Positions 11,863 to 23,949 of a DNA stretch of 64,000 nt are shown one piece after another. The notes under the pieces were generated by a model that worked only from the letters and a program-made list of their open reading frames with translations, was not told the DNA's origin and searched no databases. Both the position numbers and the translations under genes were made by a program. The stretch spans positions 52,800,750 to 52,864,749 of the forward strand of contig NC_087070.1 in NCBI RefSeq assembly GCF_963678635.1. The letters run 5' to 3'. This DNA is from Symsagittifera roscoffensis. Lineage: Eukaryota; Xenacoelomorpha; Acoela; Convolutidae. Positions within the stretch are counted from its first letter, which is position 1, and each line of letters starts with the position of its first letter.

Positions 11863-12138
11863 ATGAATAAAATAAAACAAATAACAAGCAAAACTTCACC
11901 ACCAAAGGAAAAAACTTGGACAATTCAACTACTCCTAGAAAATCCGAAAAGCAAAATTTTCCAATCACACGACTTTGAAAAAGTTTTTTTAACTGACCCT
12001 GGTGCAGAATCAAACATTATCAAAATTCCTACATGGATTGAGATTCACAGTCTACACCCAAAGCTTTCTCCTTCTAAAACTTCAATTAATTTAGCCACCG
12101 CACAAGGCACAAGTCACACTAATTATGAAAAAATTTGA
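11863..12138 (+). pseudogene. pol: Retropepsin-like protease remnant (element A)
   Basis: The segment FLTDPGAESNIIKIPTW (about 11985-12036) has the form of an aspartic protease active site, with DPG where DTG or DSG is usual. Element B has the same DPG. The frame is closed by a stop at 12136-12138, before the C-terminal half of the fold. Confidence 0.6.
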
Positions 12139-12543
12139 ATAATTCGTATCCCAACTCGAACCATGGAACAAAATTAACTTTTAGAAAAACCCCGCAGACA
12201 CATATTCTTTTTTACAGATATAAAACACAAAACTGTTGTAATCCCATTCATTACTAAATACGTCCCAACTAAAAACGTCTTGAATAGTAAACTACACATC
12301 AAGGATAAATATACAAAAATAGAGAATACATCTCTATTATTCTTCCAAAAACTAAACGAATAACCCCCATTTGGGAGTTGTTTGTTCTCAAAAACTTAAA
12401 CTAGATATAACCAACAACGAAACCATTTAAAAGCGCTATCAGGGCATGTATATGGTTTTTCTTTTAATCAAGTAAATTAGCAAAATAGACAAAAGCTATA
12501 CATATCTGAAGTTGAACTTAAACCAATTCAAAACTTCTTTAGA
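12139..12543 (+). pseudogene. Broken protease-to-linker region (element A)
   Basis: Plus-strand frames with several stops, for example near 12175 and 12360. Expected to hold the rest of the protease, but only short stretches look coding. Confidence 0.35.
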
Positions 12544-12882
12544 GTGCCGATTCCATCCATCAAAAACGCAAAAAATACCAGCACCGATATAGTATCCCTA
12601 CACGTATACAACAATTCACCATATAAAATTACACTATTTCTAGGACTTTTAGGATATTGCGAAGCAAACGCAACATTTCATCCTACACAGGAAAAGGCTT
12701 TTAGAATAAACAGTAGTTTAAAGTTAATAGACATTTGTCAATCAGTAATTCTAAAAAAAGAACTATCTGATTATAATATTACCACTTACTCAAGAAGAAA
12801 CACAGATAATTTCACAAAAACCATCTTTTTAAGCCAACATTTCAAACCTCAAAACAAACAAACGAACAACAAAAGTTCTTAA
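12544..12882 (+). pseudogene. pol: Protease-RT linker remnant (element A)
   Basis: A 112-codon open segment. The stretch YNNSPYKITLFLGLLGYCE (about 12607-12663) corresponds to LIENQQDHPVTITKGVLGYA in element B (59700-59760), a beta-rich linker after the protease. In element A, RT begins only about 360 bases after this point; in element B the interval is about 1 kb. That difference matters for the macro-domain finding. Confidence 0.5.
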
Positions 12883-13017
12883 CAATGTTCAAATTTCATC
12901 ATTCTCATTTTAATCAACAAGAATTTGAACAATTAGCCCAACTATTTTTAAAATACACTATGGCTTACGCTACATCTAATTTGATGTTAGAAAAATAAAT
13001 TTACCACTACACTTTCC

Positions 13018-13790
13018 ACTAAAATCTGATGCAGTTTTCAAAAAACAACGCGCTAGTAAAGTACCAATTCACTTACAAAATGAAGTAAACAGACTTCCCA
13101 ATATCCTTGAACAAAAAGAAATTATCTCACCAGTAAACAGAGAACAACAACCGAAAGGAAATGCTTTTATCAATCCCGTCATTATTCTCGCGAAAGGTGA
13201 ATCGCTAAAAATCATTCTAGATGCAAGAAATCTCATTCCCTAATTTATTAATGCAATTGGCCCATAGAACCAAAACAAGTAATATTCACAAAATTAAATG
13301 GACAATACTATACAACTGCCGGCAAGAATAGCGCATGTAACCAAATGTCATTAGGCAAACAATCACTTTGACTAACATAATTCAACATTGGAAATCAATA
13401 ATACGAATTTCATAGACTATTCTATAGTGGATCCATAGGACCAGCAGCTTTTTCAGCAAATATGAGTAAAATTTGTGGACCAATAAACCTTAGAAAAAAA
13501 CTAATTACTTATTTAGACCATGTTTTTCATGCAATCACAAACAAAACAAGAATAGATTAAAGTAACAAAGAGTATCATCAAATTTAATTAGAAGAAAACA
13601 TGAAAGCAGTCCCAGATAAATCACATTTTTTCCTTACTTGTATAAAATTCCTTGGACACATTATTGAAGGCACCACATTTACATCTTTAAAATTCCGAAT
13701 AGATGCAATATTAAAACTCCAACCGCCATCTAATAAAAAATGTTGAAGAACTTTTTGGAATGCCAAGTTTTTTGAGTAATTACGTTCATA
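13018..13790 (+). pseudogene. pol: Reverse transcriptase remnant (element A)
   Basis: Translation starts KSDAVFKKQRASKVPIHL (about 13021) and continues through FINPVIILAKGESLKIILDA (about 13168) to a stop at 13241-13243. Downstream frames keep NWPIEP-type, FSAN and KFLGHII segments. The catalytic motif near 13510 reads YLDH, so one of the two essential aspartates is lost. With several stops this RT is dead. Confidence 0.75.
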
Positions 13791-13878
13791 AAATGCAACT
13801 ATATCTTATGTAGTTGCAACCATAAATCTAATTTAAAATTCAATTATATACCATTTTTTATAATTCTTCGACAACCAA

Positions 13879-14390
13879 TTATTTTTGAATGGATATTAGA
13901 ACATCAAAAAGGTTTTGACGAAATAAAAACTCTTCTAACAGAACAAATCTCAAACACACTTCCAGATCCAGATCAACCAATCTACGGGATATGCGATACC
14001 TCCAACTTTGGAATCGGGGCAGCACTTTTACAATCACATAAAGGTACAAATAAAATGAATCTTGTATCAGCAAAATCACGACGTGTTACACAATCAGAAC
14101 TTAGACTCTCTACCCTTATGAGAGAATGAAAAGAAAGTACAGCCATAAAATGTACCTCAACAGAATACGAATTGCTAATCCTTGGATCAAAATATCCAGC
14201 AGTTCTATTGACTATTAACCAATATTTTTTCTATTTACCATAAAGTCAAATCCAAACCATAGAGTTTATAAATTTCAACTTATTCTGATGAAATTTCCAA
14301 ACCTAAATATAGTTTAGACAGCAGGCAAAAACCTTGCTTTACCCGACACACTTAGTCGAAACACACCACCTAAAATGATAACACGAAAAA
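13879..14390 (+). pseudogene. pol: RNase H remnant (element A)
   Basis: Plus-strand translation shows ICDTSNFGIGAALLQ (about 13990-14035), an ELRLSTLMRE segment (about 14098-14128) and, after a stop and an indel, STEYELLILGS (about 14158-14190) and AGKNLALPDTLSRN (about 14322-14362). These are the usual Ty3/gypsy RNase H landmarks. It is interrupted several times. Confidence 0.7.
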
Positions 14391-15059
14391 TAACTGTAGA
14401 ACTACCACACAAAACATAAATTCTTCCGAAACAACACCACGATTAGAATGCAAATACACAGTAAAAATTGACTCTGAATTTACGGAAATAAACGCCTTAG
14501 AACACTTCCCATTAAATCTAGATTGTCCTAATAATCACTACGAAATCAATTTTTTAGGCAGGAAGACATTTAAACCAATACCATGCTCATCATGCATAAA
14601 ATTAATTCACAAAAAAGGCATTTAAACAAAAACCACATCGGAACAACTTATTCCCACTAACAGACAAAGGAAATTTAATGGATGCCATAAATTTAACAGG
14701 CCCCCAAATTTTACTAAAAACATACAATCAATAGGATATTTAATTTGCAAGACCCACTATATGTTATACCTCTCATAAAAACGAAGGTCAAAATTTTTTT
14801 CTCCCAACCACAGAAGAAATGACACTTCAATTACTACAAAAAAAATCTAAATCTCGACCCTGCATTCAGACAACTTAAATCTTGGCACAAATATAGAACA
14901 GTATCATTGAAAGCTGACATCGCAACCCTAGGAAAACAACCTTACTCCGATGATTCCGAAAATTTAAAAGTACACTGATTAACGAAATTCAAATCTTTTA
15001 GAGTATCACACTTCTGAAACAAAGTACCCTGTCTCCAATAAGCTCATTTGAATATCAAT
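14391..15059 (+). pseudogene. RNase H to integrase spacer remnant (element A)
   Basis: Broken plus-strand frames between recognisable RNase H and integrase parts. No known motif. Short coding-like stretches, such as one with FPLNLDCPNNHYEINFLG near 14510, have a counterpart spacer of similar position in element B. Confidence 0.4.
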
Positions 15060-15700
15060 TCATATTTCATATTCTTTTTATACAAATAGACATGCAGGTT
15101 CAGATAAAACATTTAACAATTTATTCAAAAATTTTTTCCAAATGCACCACTTTGGGTAAAAAAGAATGCAATGATTGCTTAATATGTCAATTAAACAAAC
15201 GCTCCCCACATCAAAAACAACTAGCAGAAAAACAATACTTTGAAGGACAAAATCTATTTTTCAATCATATAACTTCATTTGACACCAAAAGCCCTAGATC
15301 ACCCTCCTCAGAAGGCAACTCGTATAAATGGTAATAGTTGACGCATTATATAGCACTTAATCCTGTACCCAATTGTAATGCATATTATGCCCACACGAGA
15401 CAACGGAACAGAATTTATAAACAACGATTTCATAACTTAATGTCACCTCTACAATATAAGTCATAAACCACGAGTGCCCCATGGACAAACGGACTCGTCC
15501 AAGGCATGAACCGTTCATTACAAAAATAACTCAGATGTTTTATAAACGGAGATGATAAAAAATACACGGAATGGTCAACAGACGTACAGTTTCTTCGCTA
15601 CCATATAATTCCCAAGTCAAATGAACTCTTAGACTATCAGCATATGAAATGGTTTTCAACCAAAAACCAGGTAAACTAAAAATGTTTACTGCAAATTCCT
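15060..15700 (+). pseudogene. pol: Integrase zinc-binding and catalytic core remnant (element A)
   Basis: A CNDCLICQLNK segment (about 15168-15200) is the CxxC half of the integrase HHCC zinc domain. Later frames hold MVIVDALY near 15330, DNGTEF-type sequence near 15400-15415, PWTNGLVQGM at 15479-15510, and AYEMVFNQKPGK near 15640-15670. The frame changes repeatedly. The E of the DDE triad appears replaced in LVQGM. Confidence 0.65.
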
Positions 15701-15779
15701 CAACGAAACAACGAAACAACGATTCAATTTGTTTTAAACTACCATTTTACACTCATGATGAAGATCATGTTCATCATCC

Positions 15780-16364
15780 GCAAATCCAAAGATAAGCCTC
15801 TGGAACCCATACAGAATGGATTCTAAACCAAGATGAAAAATAAAATGTTTCAAAAAATTGCAAAAAAATTTTACGAAGACAAGATGTTCAGATTCAAATA
15901 AATTCATGTTTTACACCACTATCAAATCTAAAATTAGGAACAATTGTTTTAATCCCAAACTTTATAATCCAAGAAAGAATCTCAAAAAATTTCAACTATC
16001 CAAAAAGGACCATTTCAAACAATTGAAAAACCCACAGATGTCACATATAAATTTATCGCTCATTAAAAAAGAAACAAAAAAACTTAGAAACAATCTTTTA
16101 CCATACTACCCGAAAGAACACGCCCTCCGTGAACTAACACAATTATACTTTACAGGACCACATATCATTGAAAATACTACAGGCAAAAATATGCAACAAA
16201 AAAATTCCACTTACTTATCCCAATCACCAGATGTATCTGCACAAGATATCAGACGAACCCCACAAACAATTAAATCAGAAATCAACCAAGAAAAAATTAT
16301 AAAACCGTTAATTCACAATCTAAGATATTTAGAAAAGTGGAATTTCAAAAACCTCCATGACTAA
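15780..16364 (+). pseudogene. pol: Integrase C-terminal and pol tail remnant (element A)
   Basis: The segment LKLGTIVLIPNF (about 15932-15965, frame of the integrase C-terminal domain) is followed by a frame change. Then RNNLLPYYPKEHALRELTQL (about 16086-16145) leads into a tail of about 65 codons ending at the TAA at 16362-16364. This tail (from 16171) is what is copied in each unit of the tandem array to the right. Confidence 0.6.
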
Positions 16365-19300
16365 ATAAAAATATCATTACACCTTTAGCAAAGCCCAAAG
16401 GAGAAGGTTAATTATAAATATTCATTCTCCTCTTGAAAACTGGTTCAAAATCAACCAGTCAAATTCATTTGTGATCAGTGTGTTTCTCTCTATACACCAC
16501 CGCCTTAATTAGCCGGTATGTCTCTAATTTGAACTAGATCTGGAGCTCCAGCTTGAAGACCTCCAGGTCAAAAATAAGCACTAACTTTCTACCTGACAAC
16601 TTAAATAAACGTCAAATGAAAGTTGCAAGGCTCTTCAATCAATGAAAAATCAGCAATATTGTCTCAACTTATACCCAATAATTCCACCCGACAAAGTTTT
16701 TGAATTACCCTAAAGAAAAATTTGACATGACCACTTAGCCTAAAGCCGTTCTACCTATAAATATTCCCTAATAATCCCACAAATAAGAACAAGAATTAGA
16801 AAGCTAACAGCTAAAAACCCAGACTTTCTTTCACCAAAAACTCTTGATACCCAAACCACTTGTCATATTTCGATAAACAATTCGATCACACTTGGCGTCC
16901 ACTCATAAAACAGAAACAAAATTTCGATAAAGCAAATCACTTTTCGAATGCTTTTTTCCAACTCAGTCAGACAAAAAAAAACATTATTTTCAACTCTTCT
17001 TTCTATTTTTTTGACACTTTTTCAGCTATGTATTTTTCTCATAATCGACTTTTTAGAACTAACTATCCTCTTTTTTCTTCTTTTTTTTGCAGTCAATTCA
17101 TTCTTTTCTATTCCTTAATACAAATCTACCTTTCTCTCTCCAAAGTCATTGACCACCTAATCAGGTACGAAAATAGTATTTCATAAATGGTACGAAGTTT
17201 ACTAATTAGAAAGGATATTTTCATCCTCCTCGTAATTCTTCAATTTTTTTAGTTCTCTAATTTTAACAGGCAAATACTACAGGAAAATACTACAGTCAAA
17301 AATATGCAACAAAAAAACTCCACTTACTTATCCCAATCACCAGATGTATCTCCACAAGATATCAGACGAACCCCACAAACAATTAAATCAGAAATCAACC
17401 AAGAAAAATTTATAAAACCGTTATTTCACACTCTAAGATATTTAGAAAAGTGGAATTTCAAAAACCTCCATGACTAATTAAAAACATCATTACACTTTTA
17501 GCAAAGCCCAAAGGAGAAGGTTAATTATAAATATTCATTCTCCTCTTGAAAACTGGTTCAAAATCGACCAGTCAAATTCATTTGTGATCAGTGTGTTTCT
17601 CTCTATACACCACCGCTTTAATTAGCCGGTATGTCTCTAATTTGAACTAGATCTGGAGCTCCAGCTTGAAGACCTCCAGGTCAAAAATAAGCACCAACTT
17701 TCTACCTGACAACTTAAATAAACGTCAAATGAAAGTTGCAAGGCTCTTCAATCAATGAAAAATCAGCAATATTGTCTCAACTTATACCCAATAATTCCGC
17801 CCGACAAAGTTTTTGAATTAGCCTAAAGAAATGTTTGACATGACCACTTAGCCTAAAGCCGTTCTACCTACAAATATTCCCTAATAATCCCACAAATAAG
17901 AACAAGAATTAGAAAGCTAACAGCTAAAAACCCAGACTTTCTTTCACCAAAAACTCTTGATACCCAAACCACTTGTCATATTTCGATAAACAATTCGATC
18001 ACACTTGGCGTCCACTCATAAAAGAGAAACAAAATTTCGATAAAGCAAATCACTTTTCGAATGCTTTTTTCCAACTCAGTCAGACAAAAAAAAACATTAT
18101 TTTCAACTCTTCTTTCTATTTTTTTGACACTTTTTCAGCTATGTATTTTTCTCATAATCGACTTTTTAGAACTAACTATCCTCTTTTTTCTTCTTTTTTT
18201 GCAGTCAATTCATTCTTTTCTATTCCTTAATACAAATCTACCTTTCTCTCTCCAAAGTCATTGACCACCTAATCAGGTACGAAAATAGTATTTCATAAAT
18301 GGTACGAAGTTTACTAATTAGAAAGGATATTTTCATCCTCCTCGTAATTCTGCAATTTTTTTAGTTCTCTAATTTCAACAGGCAAATACTACAGGAAAAT
18401 ACTACAGGCAAAAATATGCAACAAAAAAACTCCACTTACTTATCCCAATCACCAGATGTATCTCCACAAGATATCAGACGAACCCCACAAACAATTAAAT
18501 CAGAAATCAACCAAGAAAAAATTATAAAACCGTTATTTCACACTCTAAGATATTTAGAAAAGTGGAATTTCAAAAACCTCCATGACTAAATAAAAACATC
18601 ATTACACTTTTAGCAAAGCCCAAAGGAGAAGGTTAATTATTAATATTCATTCTCCTCTTGAAAACTGGTTCAAAATCAACCAGTCAAATTCATTTGTGAT
18701 CAGTGTGTTTCTCTCTATACACCACCGCTTTAATTAGCCGGTATGTCTCTAATTTGAACTAGATCTGGAGCTCCAGCTTGAAGACCTCCAGGTCAAAAAT
18801 AAGCACTAACTTTCGGCCTGATAACTTAAATAAACGTCAAATGAAAGTTGCAAGGCTCTTCAATCAATGAAAAATCAGCAATATTGTCTCAACTTATACC
18901 CAATAATTCCACCCGACAAAGTTTTTGAATTAGCCTAAAGAAATGTTTGACATGACCACTTAGCCTAGGGCCGTTCTACCTACAAATATTCCCTAATAAT
19001 CCCACAAATAAGAACAAGAATTAGAAAGCTAACAGCTAAAAACCCAGACTTTCTTTCACCAAAAACTCTTGATACCCAAACCACTTGTCATATTTCGATA
19101 AACAATTCGATCACACTTGGCGTCCACTCATAAAACAGAAACAAAATTTCGATAAAGCAAATCACTTTTCGAATGCTTTTTTCCAACTCAGTCAGACAAA
19201 AAAAAACATTATTTTCAACTCTTCTTTCTATTTTTTTGACACTTTTTCAGCTATGTATTTTTCTCATAATCGACTTTTTAGAACTAACTATCCTCTTTTT

Positions 19301-21495
19301 TCTTCTTTTTTTGCAGTCAATTCATTCTTTTCTATTCCTTAATACAAATCTACCTTTCTCTCTCCAAAGTCATTGACCGACTAATCAGGTACGAAAATAG
19401 TATTTCATAAATGGTACGAAGTTTACTAATTAGAAAGGATATTTTCATCCTCCTCGTAATTCTTCAATTTTTTTAGTTCTCTAATTTCAACAGGCAAATA
19501 CTACAGGAAAATACTACAGGCAAAAATATGCAACAAAAAAACTCCACTTACTTATCCCAATCACCAGATGTATCTCCACAAGATATCAGACGAACCCCAC
19601 AAACAATTAAATCAGAAATCAACCAAGAAAAAATTATAAAACCGTTATTTCACACTCTAAGATATTTAGAAAAGTGGAATTTCAAAAACCTCCATGACTA
19701 AATAAAAACATCATTACACTTTTAGCAAAGCCCAAAGGAGAAGGTTAATTATTAATATTCATTCTCCTCTTGAAAACTGGTTCAAAATCAACCAGTCAAA
19801 TTCATTTGTGATCAGCGTGTTTCTTTCTATACACCACCGCTTTAATTAGCCGGTATATCTCTAATTTGGACTAGATCTGGAGCTCCAGCTTGAAGACCTC
19901 CAGGTCAAAAATAAGCACTAACTTTCTACCTGACAACTTAAATAAACGTCAAATAAAAGTTGCAAGGCTCTTCAATCAATGAAAAATCAGCAATATTGTC
20001 TCAACTTATACCCAATAATTCCACCCGACAAAGTTTTTGAATTAGCCTAAAGAAACATTTGACATGACCACTTAGCCTAAAGCCGTTCTACCTACAAATA
20101 TTCCCTAATATTCCCACAAATAAGAACAAAAATTAGAAAGCTAACAGCTAAAAACCCAGACTTTCTTTCACCAAAAACTCTTGATACCCAACCTACTTGT
20201 CATATTTCGATAAACAATTCGATCACACTTGGCGTCCACTCATAAAACAGAAAAAAAATTTCGATAAAGCAAATCACTTTTCGAATGCTTTTTTCCAACT
20301 CAGTCAGACAAAAAAAACCATTATTTTCAACTCTTCTTTCTATTTTTTTGACACTTTTTCAGCTATGTATTTTTCTCATAATCGACTTTTTAGAACTAAC
20401 TATCCTCTTTTTTCTTCTTTTTTTGCAGTCAATTCATTCTTTTCTATTCCTTAATACAAATCTACCTTTCTCTCTCCAAAGTCATTAACCATCTAATCAG
20501 GTACGAAAATAGTATTTCATAAATGGTACGAAGTTTACTAATTAGAAAGGATATTTTCATCCTCCTCGTAATTCTTCAATTTTTTTAGTTCTCTAATTTC
20601 AACAGGCAAATACTACAGGAAAATACTACAGGCAAAAATATGCAACAAAAAAACTCCACTTACTTATCCCAATCACCAGATGTATCTCCACAAGATATCA
20701 GACGAACCCCACAAACAATTAAATCAGAAATCAACCAAGAAAAAATTATAAAACCGTTATTTCACACTCTAAGATATTTAGAAAAGTGGAATTTCAAAAA
20801 CCTCCATGACTAAATAAAAACATCATTACACTTTTAGCAAAGCCCAAAGGAGAAGGTTAATTATAAATATTCATTCTCCTCTTGAAAACTGGTTCAAAAT
20901 CAACCAGTCAAATTCATTTGTGATCAGCGTGTTTCTTTCTATACACCACCGCTTTAATTAGCCGGTATATCTCTAATTTAGACTAGATCTGGAGCTCCAG
21001 CTTGAAGACCTCCAGGTCAAAAATAAGCACTAACTTTCTACCTGACAACTTAAATAAACGTCAAATAAAAGTTGCAAGGCTCTTCAATCAATGAAAAATC
21101 AGCAATATTGTCTCACCTTATACCCGATAATTCCACCCGACAAAGTTTTTGAATTAGCCTAAAGAAACGTTTGACATGACTACTTAGCCTAAAGCCGTTC
21201 TACCTACAAATATTCTCTAATAATCCCACAAATAAGAACAAAAATTAGAAAGCTAACAGCTAAAAACCCAGACTTTCTTTCACCAAAAACTCTTGATACC
21301 CAAACCACTTGTCATATTTCGATAAACAATTCGATCACACTTGGCGTCCACTCATAAAACAGAAAAAAATTTCGATAAAGCAAATCACTTTTCGAATGCT
21401 TTTCTCCAACTCAGTCAGACAAAAAAAAACATAATTAGAAAGGATATTTTCATCCTCCCCGTAATTCTTCAATTTTTTAGTTCTCTAATTCAACA
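16171..21495 (+). repeat. Tandem array, period about 1112 bp, five units
   Basis: The same sequence recurs with unit starts at 16171, 17284, 18396, 19508 and 20620, spacing 1113, 1112, 1112 and 1112. The copies differ by only scattered bases. The last unit has an internal deletion at about 21432 and ends near 21495. Each unit contains: the last 65 or so codons of element A pol; a purine tract aaaggagaagg (16397-16407 in unit 1); then LTR-like sequence, including tataaata in unit 1 (16756-16763, changed to acaaata in the others); a splice-acceptor-like ttttttgcag; and a donor-like caggtacg. I read it as tandem amplification of a pol tail plus LTR segment. Confidence 0.9.
16397..16407 (+). other. 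Polypurine tract of element A (repeated in each array unit)
   Basis: The run aaaggagaagg lies 32 bases after the pol stop and just before ttaattataaatattc, where the 3' LTR would start. It is repeated in all five units. The LTR would not begin with the usual TG, so its exact edge is unsure. Confidence 0.45.
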
Positions 21496-21540
21496 ATTAT
21501 TAATTGCATAAAAAGGCAATAGCTAATTTTGCAATAGCAA

Positions 21541-22615
21541 CAATTTTTCTAATAACTTTTGCAGAAGAATACTATAAAGAACATCGACTTAAAGAACATC
21601 GACAATAAAAAAAAAAAAATCAGGTTTATTTCAAAATTGCTTAGCCACACTATCAAAGAGTCCCCTCCAACCACTACATCCAAAGACTCCCCGACCACAT
21701 CAACATCTAGCCAAACAAGCCAACCCCAATCTTCTTCACCATCTCATTTGTAGGACACCCTTTTACATTTGAAGAAAGACAATCATCACTATCCGAAGCA
21801 TTAATACCAGCTATTCGTCAATCACGTATAAGTGAACCACATTACAAATCAACATACCCCTCACTTTAAAAAGATCTTTAAAAAAAAACTAGACACCCAA
21901 GAGAAGCCAGAACTGAACAAAATACTGAAAATTATTCACCCCCGGCGCAATATACATTTTACCACACCAAGAGTACAATTTAAAATACCTTCATCACCAT
22001 CATCAACCCCATTGGATCTTTCTAGTAAACCAAGTACCCCTCCATCACTTCAAATAAGTTCCCAACAGAATACCCCAAGTCTTCTATCAGACTATTTAGG
22101 TTCAACACCAACTTCTGAACAAATTTGTGAAACTCATTTTAATCCCCCTACTTCATCGCAAAGACTTCCACATGGATGACAAAACATTTTCACAAGATGA
22201 ACCGAACGTAGTAAACGAACACAAAGACACATCATCAAACTCCTCCTTAACATTACCAGAAATTCTTTCACTTCCATCAACAACTTCAGTAACAGGTCAA
22301 AAACCAACACTTAGATTCCCCACAAATTTCCCAAAAAAATTAGACTATAGATATCTTGAACTTTACGGCACAAATACACCCTTACGATTAAATAGGAACA
22401 CTTTTGTAGCACTCCCTCCACTTTTTGGACAACACCTCGATAGTATTCGACTACATACTGGGCACTCAACAGACTACAGTATAGACACGATATTCACGAG
22501 GATATACAAGAGCATAAAATCCAAATACTTACACACCACTATCCACACCAAATATAACAGCCGAATCTTTGCCCCCTCGATTTATTTCAACAGAACTCAT
22601 CTACAAATACGATAG
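21541..22615 (+). pseudogene. Broken Ser/Thr/Pro-rich reading frames after the array
   Basis: A splice-acceptor-like ttttgcag (about 21557-21564) is followed by plus-strand segments that change frame: a Lys/Ile-rich start, a Ser/Thr/Pro-rich part (about 21655-21750), then SFVGHPFTFEERQSSLSEAL in another frame (about 21744), then a long Ser/Pro-rich frame (21832-22179) and an overlapping frame (22127-22615). It could be a third open reading frame of element A, as some gypsy elements have a spliced one, or the 5' part of a second element. No domain is recognised. Confidence 0.4.
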
Positions 22616-23949
22616 TTACAAAAAAAAATAGGCTGTATAACATTCTATAAACCCTTTTCAGGATTATCATACAAAGGTACTTTCTATTAGTTTTTCCTAT
22701 TAAAACTCTTTCCACCTCTTGTACTTTTAAAGCCCATATCTCAGCAAAACCTTTTCCTCTATCAGGACCACAAATTCTCCTTGTTGCACATTATGATCGT
22801 GAAGAAAATCAACAAAAAACACTCCATAAGAATGCCATCAATCAAGTAATACAATTTGAATTTGAACCACAAGATATATAAATAACAAATAGACTAGCTA
22901 CACTTTACTCAAACGCACAAGCTACAACTCTAACAGGAATTAATCTTACAGAAAAATTCTCAGAAAAGAAAGTAACTTGTTCACAAGTTTTAAACATTGA
23001 TAAAAGTAGACTCGACCACGCATTCTTTTAACAAAGTAACATAGAAAAACTCCTAGAACTGATGATCGCAAAAACGAACTGCAACGATTAAATTCAACCA
23101 CAAATCGCAAAATGGTAAATTTGCAAGTCTTCCCAGGCTCTGCACATGAAGCAGAACTTGAACGACATCAAGGTCGTATAAATAAGACAACAAACACCCT
23201 TACCACGGCGGACACGGACGTATAACCCATGATATACATGATAGAAAGTGGATACCAAACATCCATAATCCATAATACATCTGACACAAAAAAGGCTACC
23301 AAGATATACTGTTTTGTGATTGGAATTTTCAATAACAAAAAGTACAATTAAGATGGGATTTAAAAGATGATACCATATTGTATCAAGGAAAACGCTTACC
23401 TTGTAAACATGATTAAAGATAGTGCAACCCCACTACTTGAAAACGAGCAATTATAGTTTGGTACCCTGAAGACCCGTGCAGCACACTTCAAGTCGCTAAA
23501 ATACATGCAAGAATGAGAAAGCTCCACCAGAAAAACTTAAGAGAATTTATCTTTCGACAAAGTAAACCCTGATCAACTCAGACTGAAGTGACAAAAAAAT
23601 AAAAACCTACAAATTATTTAAAAAAAGACACGTTCTCAAATATATCCTAAAACAGAAGTAGCATGTAAAAGTTCAATATTCAGAAAATCTTCCGGAATAC
23701 GATGAAAGTTTCGCCATGAAATCAGGCAAAATAGTTTTTGATCCAGCTTCTTCGAATCAAGATCGAGAAGACGAAAAATCCTGCATCGCACTAAGATTCT
23801 ACAAAAATACAGGACATACTGGCGGAAATATTCGACCAGAAAACAAAGCTAGTACATGATTACAAGAAATCTCATTATTGAATAACACTTATTTTGGTTC
23901 AATCCACTATGACATACATCTCGATACGAAATTGGACTTTACAATAAGT
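22616..23949 (+). pseudogene. Further decayed coding-like sequence of unknown type
   Basis: Plus-strand fragments such as SGPQILLVAHYDREENQQ (about 22764-22817) and YDESFAMKSGKIVFDPAS (about 23699-23752) lie between stops. They continue the compositional style of the preceding segment: AT-rich, Asn and Gln rich. At about 23949 a gtaagtagaa donor-like site ends the last open stretch. Function unknown. Confidence 0.35.

Larger units (their letters stand above)
6661..16407 (+). mobile_element. Decayed Ty3/gypsy LTR retrotransposon (element A)
   Basis: Plus-strand remnants of gag, protease, RT, RNase H and integrase come in the Ty3/gypsy order, with integrase after RNase H. All are riddled with stops and small indels. 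The core is recognisable from 10.2 to 16.36 kb and a polypurine tract lies at 16397-16407. The left boundary is inferred only from the putative primer binding site. Segment-by-segment likeness to element B, such as RT residues around FKKQR.SK.PIHL, shows the two elements belong to one lineage, with A much older. Confidence 0.7.

Noticed and set aside
16860-17186. An open frame of 85-108 codons repeated in four array units
   Set aside because: It begins with a non-ATG codon, is very Phe/Ser-rich as expected of pyrimidine-rich DNA, overlaps splice-like signals, and is repeated only because the unit is.
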